Below, piece by piece: positions 1 through 35,799 of a DNA stretch of 64,000 bases. The stretch lies in the NCBI RefSeq assembly GCF_900963305.1, contig NC_042515.1:12087623-12151622 (forward strand). The letters are read 5' to 3'. Position 1 is the first letter of the stretch. Each line of letters opens with the position of its first letter. This DNA is from Echeneis naucrates. Taxonomy: Eukaryota; Chordata; Actinopteri; Carangiformes; Echeneidae. A program made the translations under genes and the position numbers. Under the pieces are notes generated by a model. That model was not told the origin of the DNA. It did not search any database and worked only from the letters and a program-made list of their open reading frames with translations.

Positions 1-111
1 CCCCATAAGTCCATATTAAACAACACATCATATGTCAGTCTGAAAATAATAAGTTGTATTTTTGTTGTTGTATGTGGTTATGTGCTGGAGAGCATTTGCT
101 CAGTTACTCAC

Positions 112-23335
<23,224 letters not shown>

Positions 23336-23760
23336 TTTCCATTAAAAAACACTCTGGTCGCGGGCTTTATTTTTCCGTGTGTAAGTCAGGCTCTCCGGAC
23401 CGTCCCCGGGGATATGAGGTAAAATATGAAAAACGTGTATCTATAAAAGAAAGCTGCGGTGTGGAGCTCCGGCTCAGCTTCCTGGCGTTGAGTTCATGTC
23501 GGCTTATGGGGTCAGGTGGACGCGGAGGAGGCAGCCATCGGCCGGGGAGCCATCGCGGACGGTTGAGATGCACGAAGCGGCCGCCGACGACACTGCAGAG
23601 TCTCCGCTGCTCTCTCACTGACACACAAACACACACACAAACACTCACACACACAGGCTCAGCGCGCAGGCCGGCGCGTCCACGATAACACCCCGCCCCC
23701 CTCACTCCACCAGCGTGGATCCGGGCGCGTTCACGCTCACTAGGCAACAGAGGAGGGGGG
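23336..23760 (-). promoter_or_regulatory. cacna2d2: CpG-rich promoter and 5' UTR of cacna2d2
   Basis: This GC- and CpG-rich stretch lies directly upstream of the cacna2d2 start codon and contrasts with the AT-rich surroundings. It contains several CGG/GCC-rich blocks and a CA-rich microsatellite near 23622-23655. No clear TATA box was seen. The transcription start is inferred, not located. Confidence 0.6.
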
Positions 23761-23777
23761 GGGGGGGGGGGGGGGGG
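23755..23777. repeat. 23-nt G homopolymer
   Basis: An uninterrupted run of 23 G just upstream of the cacna2d2 CpG-rich promoter. Such runs can form G-quadruplexes and are also error-prone in assembly. Confidence 0.9.
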
Positions 23778-23779
23778 TT

Positions 23780-26700
23780 AGATTTGTCATCGACATAAAT
23801 TAAAATATTATTCAACACAGACCCCCAGCTGGCGTGTATGCTTCTGTAATAAAGCACAAAAGGTCACTGAATGCAACTCAATTAATAATAATTTATAAAA
23901 AAAAAACAACAACAAACAAAAAAACTGTTTAAATTCTGCTTCACTGCCCCTAAAGCCCCCCCCCCATCCAGAAGGCTCATATTCTGTTATGTAGGCTTTG
24001 ACCAGCAGCCCCGTCACATTTCAGATATGTGGTTACTTCCTGTCAGAGCATCAAGCGTCCGTCCATCAGAGCATTTTTGGAGCTGGCATTTATTAATAGA
24101 AAGTCACAGAGCTTAATTTCTGATTTCCTGTCAACTCTCTTTGCCCTTAAAATACTTGAAAGTGAAATAGCAGTCTTTTTTATGTTCAAAAGAAAAATTA
24201 CTGAATTGACATTGAGATAAGAAATGGTTAAGTATGTCTCTTATGTCCAGTTTGAGCAGATAAAACATCAGCTGTGAATTAAGACAGGAGTGAATGCAGG
24301 TGTGATGAAGGAGGAAGACAACGATCAGTTAAATATTCAGATCAAATAATCATAATATTAGTAAAATGTGTAGGTTAATATCACACAGTGGTTTTGATGT
24401 GGACTATACAGTTTGATTTACAATGCACACTGTACACAATATATCACTGTTTAGTGATGTATTTTAAGACATGAAAAATACTTTACGATGATGAATTAAA
24501 AATGTGTAATACAAGACAGAATATATGAAGAGGAGTTGGAAACAAATAAGCAGGTAAGAAGCAACATGAGACTTAGATTTATTCTATCAACTGATGGAAG
24601 CCAAAGCAAAATTTGAAACAGCTATGCAAACAACAGTGAAATTATGTGGCCTGTCAAGTCACAGCCTGTCTAAAAATAAAAAAATTTGGGATTTGTATAA
24701 TAGGAGGCCTGTGGCTGTCTGCCTCTGTCACTCCAATTTCCGATTACACCCTTGTTTATCCAGAGTCATGTAAAATATTAACCACCTGTTTAATTTTGGG
24801 AGGTCACACTGACCTTAAATTTTTAACTTTGACCACCAAAATCTAATCAGTTTATCCGTGAGGCCACGAGGACTTTTGTGATGAATTTCTGTCAAGGCAT
24901 TACTGAGATATCTCATCCACAAAAATGAGACAGACAACCCATTACAATAGGCTTTTACAAGGATAAAAACATGAGAAACCTTAAGAAATACCTCAAATTA
25001 AAGCAGGTGAACTATTATTATATATATATATATTTTTTTTTTATGAAACCACAAAATGTAGGACCACTGGTCTGTGGTCCCCTAACAGCAGCGTCAAGCA
25101 GACTACAATTAATTCCAATTTAAAGAAGGCTCAAATGGGCACTGCAATTATCAACCGAGGACAGTTGTAGTGCAGATTCAAGAGAACACAGTAGAAATAC
25201 TTGTGTTCCAGCATACACTGCAGCATCAGCGAATATTAACAGCTCTCTTCAGAAGCAGGAAGAGGAGAAATGACACACTACTCTGAGATGCTGAAGATAT
25301 AGAACAAAGCTACAGAGCATGATATATATATCTATATCTATATCTATAGATACAGAGTGTGTGTGTGTGTACAGTAGTGGGCCTTTTTATAGCACACACA
25401 CCACAAATCATTCTCCTGGTAGCAAAATACCTTTGGGGGCTGTTTGTATGTTATGATTATCATGCTCATAAGACTGCAGCAGGGTGTGTGAGCAGACTGC
25501 AAGAGTCAGTTTAAATGTTCCTCATGTGGACGAAAACCCATGTTTGTGTGTCCTTGACAGAGACCTGAATCAGCACCTCACCTTGTTAAATCTAATCTGA
25601 CCTCCTTCCTCTCCGAAGGAAAGAGAGAAAGAGTGAATAACAGTGCTGAGATTTTTTTTTTTCCTGAGAAATATTGACTGTCTTTTGCGTCATTACAGAA
25701 AAAACTAGGTGCAATGAAATGGTGGAAATGGCTGGGTTATGTCAAATATATGAAGCTTTCCTGAGGCAGTAGAACAGGAAAGTTTTCCCCCATACACTGT
25801 TAAAAAGCGTCTTTATTCTTTATGCAACAATACATTTAGAGGCTCAACAGATGACCTGTCAAGATGACTGCACCTAATGCTGCCCCCACTGAGAGGAGGG
25901 ATGTGGGCTCAGCCTTTAGTTGTCTCCCTGACAGCCCCATGTGTTAATACTGCTGTCATGTCCTGGAGAGAGAGAAGACTAATTACTGACTGCTCAGTCT
26001 TCCTTCCAGTCCCCCCTCAGAGAGCTGTACACTGTTAATTGGATGACAAATCCAAAGGGAGTTGAACAGTAGATGAGACCGACCTTTAACTGGTTTAAAC
26101 AGTATCAAATCAATTACATTTATTTTTAACCCCATTTCATGATATACGTGTTTATTCTTTGTTATTTTTTGGAACTCCGGGCAGGCTCTTTTGAGTGAAA
26201 ACAACACTGTGAGTGGATTTGCCAGAACAGTACACAGCATTAAGCTCTCTCTCTCTCTACTCCAAGAAAATTTGAATTCAACCTTATGGCATTACCATTG
26301 GAGTCAATATTCAGAAAGAGATACTGGCCATTAGAAATTGACTCACAATGTAATTTTTGATTTTTTTTTTACTGATCGAAAATGGATTATTTGTCAATCT
26401 TTCCATGTTTGTCTACATTTTTTCCTAACATGAGTTTAGCTCCACAACTTAAACAAAAAGCGCAGCACCTTAATCATCATATTATGTATGTTTACCATCA
26501 CTGACATTTGTTTCTGACCTCAGAGATGCCACACCAGAAGGGCAGTGAGGTCAAAACAAAATATTGTAGCTTCAATGGTGAAATTTCTAGCGTTAAAATA
26601 TGGGACAGTGGTGATATAGGTGGAAGAGGTTAGAGTGAAGTTGTTCCCCCAGGAGGCCTAACAAGTGAGGTCATTTGCATTGTTCGGGAAATATAGCTGA

Positions 26701-27270
26701 GACTCTGATGGCTGTTATCCTCAGATATCACAAATTGTACTGTTTTGCAAATGATTTGTCAGGCCACTTAAAAAGCCTCCCTACTCCACAGCTTAGGACC
26801 CACCAGAGAAGTTTGAAAACGGCTTATACAAAAATCTTTGTAATTGCATGTGTAGAAACATACGAATCATTCATTTGAGCAAAAGAGAATATGACTACTG
26901 AAGTGAAAATATATTTATTAAATTCTATCTTATTAAATTAATTTCTATCTCTGGAATCATCAATTTAAAACCAAACAAAATTTAAAAAGTGGCAATTAAT
27001 TGACAATTCATGAGTTTATCAAAGTATTCACAGCTTCTTTTTAGTCAGCTGATACTTTCTAATGGAAAACATGGATTACACAACAGGTGATTTTTTTTAG
27101 ACTGCAATCACACAGGCACACTCAGTCAATAATACTGATACATTATTTTGATAAAAAACTGCTGCAATACTTAGTAATGCAAAGCTTACTGCACCTATAT
27201 CCTGAGAATCATAAAAAAAAAAAAAAAATCAATAGTAATAGTTTGCCTTAATGATATTAATCTTTGGTAA
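23780..27270. other. Intergenic region between acy1 3' end and cacna2d2 promoter
   Basis: About 3.5 kb without a recognisable gene on either strand. It holds AT-rich sequence, (TA)n at 25018-25031, a tat/atc repeat at 25322-25352 followed by (TG)n, and a C run at 23957-23965. The open frames here are short and show no known domain. Confidence 0.6.
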
Positions 27271-27274
27271 TCTT

Positions 27275-27280
27275 TTTATT
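27275..27280 (-). terminator. acy1: Candidate poly(A) signal of acy1
   Basis: AATAAA on the minus strand about 63 nt past the acy1 stop codon. The position fits a short 3' UTR, but cleavage cannot be confirmed from sequence alone. Confidence 0.5.
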
Positions 27281-27342
27281 AAGTGAAATATTCAAATCAT
27301 CATTGATATAGGATTTGGAGAAGATTAGAAAGAAGTGTTTGT

Positions 27343-30300
27343 CTAAACCTCATCAGGAAAGGCAGGTACACTAGCGAGAGCTGGGATGAGCCGCTCGTAC
27401 ACGCTGATGCCCTTCAGGAAGATTTGCTCATTCAAGTATTCGTTGTGATCGTGCAGCAAGATTGGTGTCCTGTTCATTGGGGAAAAGCCTATAGCAGGGA
27501 TGCCCACCTTGAAAATCCATAAAATTCAAATGTTATTACAAACATCTGAATAAAAAGGTAAATAAATTAATACTAAAAGGACTAAACTTACAGCTCGGAT
27601 AAATCGGCTATCTGTGGCAGCTGGAAATATCTCTTTCTCCAGCCTCATGTTCCTATAATGAAAATATTGACAGCACACTTGACTTTACGCAATACAAGGA
27701 CAGAATCATACTGTTTTATAGTAATTTAAGGGTATTGTCAGCTGCAGTTATTCGGATATATTTTCCCAAAACTGCCCTTTGACTGTTACAACTGTCAGAA
27801 ATTAACTATATATTTACAGTAGACAACGGCAGATTGAGGAGAAAAATCATTTTTTCCTCAGATCAGCAATAGCCAAGGTAGACAGAACACTTATTTTGCG
27901 GTAGCCGAGTAAACACTTGCATCTAAGTTGTGAACATTCAAGATTCAGAAGGAGTCATTTATGGAATAAAAATCTCACAAGTCCTTTGATGATATGCTCA
28001 GGACCTGGATCTGCATTCTAACAGGAAAAAGAAAAGGTGAAAACGGGAGAAGCTTGTGTGTTGTCCACAGTTTACCCACATTGCCTTACAGGCTCCACTG
28101 AAGGCACTCCACCAAGGATCACTCTCTTCTGTTGATGTAACATCCTGGTTCATATGTTTCTGCAAAGAATAGCAGCTCATTTAGTCTAATTCCCCAACAG
28201 GAGCAAACCAATAGCAGTAAGACAACCAAATACAAGGCACCAACCTGAGCAAACTTGTAGGTGATATCTTCTCCTGCTTCCTTACACCATTGCTTGATCT
28301 GAGCTTCAAATTCCTGATTACAATCATTTAGAAGTTAGCGCATAGTTACCATGAAGCTGGAGGCTATTCAGCATTGACGAATCTGCCTGTACAGTAGATC
28401 AAATGGCTGCCTGACTACATTAACTTGGGCTGGGCGAGTCTGGGAAATGATCAAAATGTAATTTTTTCGACAGATACTGCAATAATGGTTTGATTTTGTG
28501 CTATTTCAAGTCCTGGTGGAGGTCTGTTGTATTTCCTGTGATGTGGCTCCCAGTTATTACTCTGTCAAACGTCACATCATTGAGCAATAAAACCGACTAA
28601 ACTGCAGCGCATATTAGACATGGGGAGGACATCAGCATGGGCATCATGTTTGAAATATAGTCATAATGGCAGACAGTGATAAAATGATATCTCACAGATC
28701 CATCGGTGGAGGACTGTGCATCCTATTAGAGCTTCGCTTTTGTTGTCATCACGTTCATAGAAATAGAGTGCATTTAAGCCCCGCCCACACTGGAGGGGAA
28801 AACAATTAAGAGTGCTCCATTGAATTTGTATTGTGTGAAGGTGTCTCTTGTGGCTCTCCATGTGCCTGCAAAAACAAAAAAATGCTCCAAGGCTGCTGTG
28901 TGGTAGGGTGCACTAGTAACAGGGTAAAGAACCCTGATCTAAGTTTCTAGAAGCTGCTGAACAGAAAAAAAGAACAAGTCTGCCAGCAGTGAAAGATCCA
29001 GCGCACTGGAGAGTGGGGGTCCCTGAAAGCCACAGTGGAATTAAAACCCCAAATAAAATGGCACAGATCTCACAGATCCATCAACAGACTGCTGCGCATC
29101 CTGCTTGACACTACATGGGCCTCTCAATTCAAAGTGCACAAAAAGGTGTGCAGGAGAGTCTATGAGCTGCCGTCTGTGTCTTTCAGACTGTTTTACCTCC
29201 CCAGGGAGTTGAACAAGTCTCTGTAATACTTGTCTGTGTTACAGTGCAGAATAATTAGGAAGCTGCTCACCTCGCAGCTTGGAGTGTACACAGTTAGCTG
29301 TGGCCACTTCACATTGGGCAGCATGGAGATGCACTTGCTTAGGTATGACTGACTTACAAGGACGAAAGCCATACTTTTGCTGTGGACCAGACTCACTGCA
29401 TGAAGCACAATCTACGTTGCAACTTGTTCAAACTTGCTAAATGCACTGTCTGAAATCGCAATTTTGAATAAAATGTGAATAAAATTTCAGCCTTAACATG
29501 AACCTTTAAAAAAATAATAAATCTGTCTGCAAATACAGGAATTGATGCTTACACACCTGCAGATTTACCGTAGGTGGTATTCTTAGATCAAAGCTGACAT
29601 CCATTTCAGCTGGGATGACATTGTAGGCCACGCCTCCTTTGACCATGGTCATATTCACTGTGGTAACATCACCGAGCGTGAAACACTCACTCGTGTTTAG
29701 CCTGAAATGAATACATAAAGTATTCATGAAATTACTAAATTTCTAGTGTAGTTACACTGTAATGAATTCTAGAGTAGAATTGTGTTTTGGCAAAAACATA
29801 ATTCTACTTTATACTCTAGTATAAAAGATATAAAGGTAAGCCACAGGTACTTGTGCTGTAAGAGACTATCTACTAGTTTTTAGGTATCTGTGGATCATAG
29901 TTTGACACAGTTTGCATAATAGCATCATAATTTTACTTTACCAATAAATGTTCTGTAGCACTCGTGGCATATTATTGCCCCAACAGCAGCCTGTAAATCA
30001 GGACTATGTTTCTCATTAAGTTTTTAACAGAAATGTGGCACAGAAATGTGGCATTATTACCCATTATTACTGCCCATGTAAGAATGTTAGTAGCATTACT
30101 CTTAGAGGAACCAGCTATAAGCAGAACCACAAACCACTGAAACCATCCCTTACTCCCATTTAAAAGACAGATTCAAAATTTACAGCCCTCTTAAGGTGCT
30201 TTTAGCATATCATTTATATCTGAAAATAAGTATAAAGGGGAACTTTCATAATCAGGTGTTAAATATTGTATATTTGAAAAGAAATTGAAATAAATGTGAA

Positions 30301-33300
30301 AAGCAGACATCTCTATGTCACAACATCGTTATGTTTTCTTGAAAATATATAACCCAAAACTAATTCCAAGCAGTTTTTTGGCATGAAAAGCTGAAGCATG
30401 GTGAATATGCACAGTATAACATTGTACATGTCTTATATTTGTCCTGACCTGGTCTTCTCCTTCTCTCTGAAGTTCAGGAATGAGTTTATGACTTGGCGCT
30501 ACAAAGGAAAAGACACTTTCACCATTGACATAATACTCCTCACACTTTATAAGAACAGGTTGAATTGATTGAAACTGTTTTATTGACTGGTTAAATGACA
30601 CAGACACTCACCATTTTCTCAGCAGCTGTGTTCTCCACAAACCTAGACCCATGGCCTGGACTTCCAGGGCAGTGGACTGTGATCCCTGCAAAGGATGGTT
30701 GACTTTAGTTTGAAGCATGAAAACTAGGATGAAGCCTAATCACATGTATTTTTGTCTTGTATTATATGTATGTCATACTCACACCAGGGATTCCTTTCTC
30801 CATAAAACACAGTGAACGCTTCACCTGGGTTAGCCAAACCTAAACAACACATGCTGATGAAACTTGGTTTAAGATAACTATAAATAGGGACAAACTGGGA
30901 GCCAATGGAGAAAATAAGTGAATTATGTATAATTAGCAACTAAACCACATCAATGTTTGTGAACCTGCCCAACCAGAGACATAAAACTAGCACATATTTG
31001 GCGTTGTCTTGAAAAACAATGTAGGTAATCTGTCACAGTGAGTCATCACACTCAAAGCCTTGTATTCACATCAGTCAGGCCATCTGGAGAGGGGCAAAAC
31101 TAAAATGATCTACATTGTGTATTTCTCACAGACAAAAATTTTTTTCAATAAACTGTCTGAAAGACATGTAACCAAAACTTTTAGCCATCCAACACAGTTC
31201 ACTCACACTCAAGTCCAGAAGTTCAAAATATCAAGCAGTAATGTCAGTAATAAACAGGACAAAAATCAACAGTCAACACAACAAGATAATTGAAAATATT
31301 GTTGGATAAAAACTGGGTTATTACGGGGTGTGTGACATTAAGTTGCCAACCAGTGAAAGAGAATTCTGTGGTGTGAGTTCTGTGGTGTGAGTCCATAGAC
31401 CAGGTTGAGATTTTTGTTGCACTTCTTAAGATGAAAATTAAGGGTTAGGGTTAGTTCATTTATTTGCTTTTAGGGTAAGCCCTAACCCTGACTCTTTAGT
31501 TTCAATGTTGATTTCACTAATTATTAATCAAGAAGCACAAAGCATGAAAACGCAAAGATATGTTTTTTAACACATAGTAGCAGGTATAGAAGGTATGCAT
31601 CTGTGAGCTATACTTTAATATAATACTACAATACTATTTGAAGTGTAAAGATAAGATTTAGGATTTAGAGAAGAGTTAAAGAGATTTTTTTATGGTGGTG
31701 CTTTAAATTCAACAACCCATGTTTCAACTTATTAAGTGACCTTTAGGTTTTATTCAATAACTTCTGAAAAAGCTGCAAATGGTTATTTATTTACCTTCGT
31801 CGAGGGCAAAGCCAATGTTTAATTTTTGGAACTCTGGATGCTTGACAAATGTTTCCATTCCCTTGTGACCTCCAACTTCTTCATCTAAAAAAAAAGAAAA
31901 AAAAAAACAAACAAAAAAAAAAAAACAACAACAACAAAACAAAACCAATTATGACCCCTCTATTTAGTATTCAGTAATACCATTTTTACTATTATTTTCT
32001 CAGCTGTCCAGCAAGTTTAATTTTTGCTAAACAAGAGTTTGGTTATAAAGAACAAATTACAGCAGGCAAAATGGGAAAGGCCACTTATGAAAGCTTTCAA
32101 ATCCAAAGCTGTTTATGATGCACAAAATAAAACATATTTAATAACATCATAAACAATAGATTAATAAAGAGATAATTAACATGGCCTGCAGTGGCACTGG
32201 CTAAATGGAAAACAATAATTACTGACACTTGCATCTTATAAAAAGATTAAATTCAACTTATAATATTATAATATATTATAATATACTTGCTGCTGTTTGA
32301 AGGTCAAAATAGCCCTTTGTTCAACTTACAGTTCTGAAACACTGTGTTTGGCAAAGTTTTTATTATAGCATGTTTTACCAAATCAGTCAGTACATTATCA
32401 CATTACCAAGCAGAATTATAGCATCTGCCTTGTGCACTGTTCAAAATTCATGGACCCACGGGTCGGTATAAATGTATTACCTATAACAATAATTTTTTGA
32501 TGTTGGCTGTGTAGGTCATTGGATGGTAACGTGACTGTATCTAAAGAGATGTGACAAAGCATACAGAAGAATGCTTGTAATGTGAAAACCCCTGTGTGGC
32601 TTCATGTGCTATGTGTAGAGGCTTTAGGAAGGAATTAGGAAGAGATGAGAGAAGCAATCACACCAATATCTTACCAGGAACAAACATCAAGTGAACAGTG
32701 CGCATCAGTCTGTGCCCCTCAGCCTTCAGTCTTCTGATTGCCTGGATGTACCTGCAGAGAGCATAAGTAAATACAGCAGCGTTGGGACAGAAATAAAAAA
32801 AATAAGTCATCTGAACTGCCAGTTTAAACAATGGATGAGTGCATGTTAAAATATGTGTCACTGAATATAAAAACAACATTAAAGCACAAATCATGTTTAA
32901 TAAAAGTTATCAAGGCAGTTGATACCCACTGTATAGTCACACATTTCATGTCCTGTGTTCCCCGGGCATAAATATTGCCCTCTGCATCTTTGAAAGCACT
33001 GAAAGCATCATATTTCCAATGTTCCTGGAGAAGAGATTGATATCAAATCTATTTTTTTCACAATTATTACAGGCAATAACACCATTTCAATACCAGTAAC
33101 AGAAGCATGCACCATACCTGGAAAACAGGTACAACATCTGTGTGGGAATTCAGTAAGATGGATTTCAAGCTTGGATTCTTTCCCTCCCATGTCATGATTG
33201 ACACAACTCTGTCTGGCCAAACCTAAAGGGACAGGGAACAGCAGATGGGAAAACGTTAACATTTTTCTGTTGCAGTTCAGAGGAGGTCTTTCTTTACAGT

Positions 33301-34140
33301 ATACATTTCTTTACTGTCCTGACAACATGTACACAAGTAGGTAAGTAAGTAAAACACACCTCAATCTTTTTCATGGGGAGCTCGAGCTCCTCTGCTATTC
33401 TGTCCAGGAAACGAAGAGCACCATCTACAAATGAAAAATGATGGCCCTGTTGTTGTTAGTCATGATGGTCCTGTTGGAAATCCGTAATGTTACAAAACCA
33501 GGAAAGGCATCTAATTTCTTAAAATGTCCAGACTCTACTTAAACTATTATCAGATAACTTCCATGACTGCTCCTGGCACAACAATTATTATAAACAAAAA
33601 CCTAATCAAATCCACAATGGTGAAAGGATTTTTTGAAATGTTGTGAGTTAGGTTTGCCTTTTTGATGACAAAACCTCACCTCGCTTTTTTGATCAGGTAC
33701 CAAAGTTTGCACATAAATGTGAGAACTTAATGTGTAACTGATGCAGATAAGAAGTGGACTTTGGCAAATATGATCATATAAAATAAAAGTGGATTAGAGA
33801 GAACGTGTTTAATTCTGAGTTGTTCATATTAATAGCATCAAACAAGTATAACATTTCAAGAAAAGAAAAAAAACATTCAAATACTAAATACTGTTCATTG
33901 TGCAAACTGGAGGTGTCAAGGCGAATCCAATCCTACCCCCCCCCCCCCCCAAAACAAGTCCTGATTTACAGATTTATATGTCCAAATGAAGTGTCTTGAC
34001 TGCAGCGCCTCACCATAGTCCGGGTCCGGGTGGACAGTTCTCAGTCGGAGGTAGTCTCTGAACAGACTCACTGCCGGGTCCTCTGCCCCGGGGGGGCTCT
34101 GTCCGCCCCCCGCAACCGGACCATCTTTGTCAGGCAGCAT
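27343..34140 (-). CDS. acy1: Aminoacylase-1 (N-acyl-L-amino-acid amidohydrolase), 14 coding exons
   Basis: Cytosolic zinc enzyme of the M20 family that removes acetyl from N-acetyl amino acids. Exons: 34014-34140, 33360-33424, 33118-33222, 32930-33024, 32675-32751, 31795-31884, 30783-30839, 30612-30685, 30449-30498, 29557-29701, 28245-28313, 28080-28159, 27592-27652, 27343-27507. They sum to 1260 nt (419 residues plus stop), near the human 408, and all phases agree. Seen: the metal-site block NSHTDVVPV, catalytic Glu pair in VPDEEVGGH, DEG, the PGHGSR dimer-interface His, and LLHDHNE near the C terminus. The start at 34140 was chosen for its context (CACC before ATG) and the adjacent acceptor at 34151-34152. 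An in-frame ATG at 34173 is an alternative. abhd14a lies just upstream on the same strand, as in human. Confidence 0.96.
28680..29230. repeat. Related repeat segments in an acy1 intron
   Basis: Two diverged copies of a motif around 'tctcacagatccatc' lie at about 28690-28735 and 29064-29112, each followed by a similar 'gcgcatcct' or 'gtgcatcct' stretch. The second copy is followed by an open frame to 29226 with a weak resemblance to the C-terminal tail of LINE reverse transcriptase proteins. Probably degraded non-LTR retrotransposon pieces; the family is not identified. Confidence 0.35.
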
Positions 34141-34560
34141 GGTGACAAGTCTGGGAAAGACAAACACAACCATCCACAGTGCCGAGCCGACACACAACAG
34201 CGTGCACACTTGTTGTGACAGCAGCCTGAGCGGAGCTGTCCTCCTGCTAACCTCCGCCGGCCTGCAACACACATGAAGCTAAAACAGCAAGCTAGCGTTT
34301 CTCCATTTAGCTGCTGTACAAACTGAGACGGCGTCCAAAGCCCCGAATAACACGATGGGACTGCAGTTAGCGTTCAGGCCGACACACAACAGAGAAAAAC
34401 AGGGATCTATTTGGTGTTTTTTTTAATGCTGGGGTCAACAACGATACTCACCCTGCTTCAACTTGACGTTCAGGTAACTCAGTCAGCTGACTGAGCAGAG
34501 CGGTCTTTTCCTGCCCTTCAAAATAAAAGGCGTGACGCACAATTCTATCTTTTTCTTTGA
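34141..34560 (-). promoter_or_regulatory. acy1: CpG-rich promoter and 5' UTR of acy1
   Basis: A GC-rich stretch upstream of the acy1 ATG. A strong donor (GG followed by GTGAGT, GT at 34450-34451) ends a probable noncoding exon (about 34452-34530). It could join the acceptor ending at 34151 or one near 34263 (TGTGTGTTGCAG). Which acceptor is used decides whether 34140 or 34173 is the start. TSS not located. Confidence 0.55.
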
Positions 34561-34931
34561 CTGAAGTTAAAAACGTGTCGACTCATCCATGTGACAGTAA
34601 ATTATTTAAACAAACATATTGATGACGTTGGGATCATCATATGTGTGTCGATAGTTACAAATATAGCCACCGCTGAAAATGTCATCAGAGAAAAAGTCTG
34701 TAAAACTGTTTACTTGTTTTTAAGGGGCAATAATTCATGAAAGTTGAGGTTAGGGTCATCTTGAGGTGATCTTATGGATCGGACTATGAATTTGTAAAAG
34801 TTTGTGTGACTGGTCAAGTATCATTATCATACACTTACAATGCAGCTAGTTTGTGCAACAAAGCATTGTATTTTATGAGCTGTCCCTCCTTGTTTGTAAA
34901 ATTTTCTAGTGTGGACAAATTGGATAAAATA

Positions 34932-34977
34932 CCCCCCCCCCCCCCCAAAAAAAAAAAAGAAAAAAAAAAGAAAAAAG
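34932..34977. repeat. Poly-C / poly-A composite tract
   Basis: Fifteen C followed by A-rich sequence with two G interruptions. It lies between acy1 and abhd14a. A separate 15-nt C run is at 33936-33950 in the first coding intron of acy1. Confidence 0.85.
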
Positions 34978-35799
34978 GTATTACATCAGACAGATTAATA
35001 ATAAGAAACCTACATAATGAATCCCAACAGAATTTATCATACAACATACAAAATACACAATTTATATTTTTATTTCAAGCTATGCACATATTTTATTTTA
35101 CGTCTGTATTTGTTTTTCACATGATTGTGCAAAATTATTGCAAATATATTACATACAATTTTGTCATAATTATACAAATAAAAGTGACTTTTTATTTTAG
35201 ATTGTTCTTTTTCATTCATACATTTTCTTATAAGTGTGTATCAGTTCTGTTTGCTTATGTTGAGAACAGCATGTGTTTGCCTTTAGGCTGGAATGGTTAC
35301 CAGATCGTAATATACAAATCTGTTTGTCAAATGTAAAGCGAACAGAAGCTTTTTAAACATAGGCACCTGCTACTTCAGCATATTTACAATAACGTACATG
35401 TCACCTACAAAAATGGTAACTGTAAAGCAAACGCATTCCATGTTTTTACATGCAAAAAGAGACATGAAACACATGAAACAAAATTCACCACTATACACGT
35501 CTGACGCTATTTTTAAAGCAAGCAGTGCTAAACTAGTTTTGTTTTTGGCTGACACAACAGGAAACTGAAAAAAAAAAATTACACCAACTGAAAAATTAGC
35601 TTGTTAATGTGACTACAGGATTTTGCACAGCGTTTCCCCATTAGGATACCCTATGCCATTGTGACTGACCTGAATGTGATGTAATATGTGAATGATGCTG
35701 ATTTTAGTACTTTTTTAGCAGAACCGTCACCAAACTAAACCTCTGATCACAGTGTTCCTCTTGCTGCTTTTTCCTTCCCTTTATTTTGTTACCATCTTG

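Noticed and set aside
27978-28006. Extra exon of acy1 between the 28080-28159 and 27592-27652 exons
   Set aside because: Acceptor- and donor-like sites are present, but joining the neighbouring exons directly restores the conserved [18 protein letters not shown] sequence in frame.
28090-28159. Shorter acy1 exon using the GTAAGG donor at 28088-28089
   Set aside because: It breaks the frame with the next exon. The GTGGGT donor at 28078-28079 restores the family sequence.
31438-31490. Telomere-like TTAGGG repeats
   Set aside because: Only two or three units, as at 13716 and 37424; too short to mark a fusion or an internal telomere.
34806-35336. Plus-strand open frame of 176 codons between acy1 and abhd14a
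   Set aside because: It crosses the poly-C/poly-A tract (Pro and Lys runs) and AT-rich sequence, with no homology. It is low-complexity chance.
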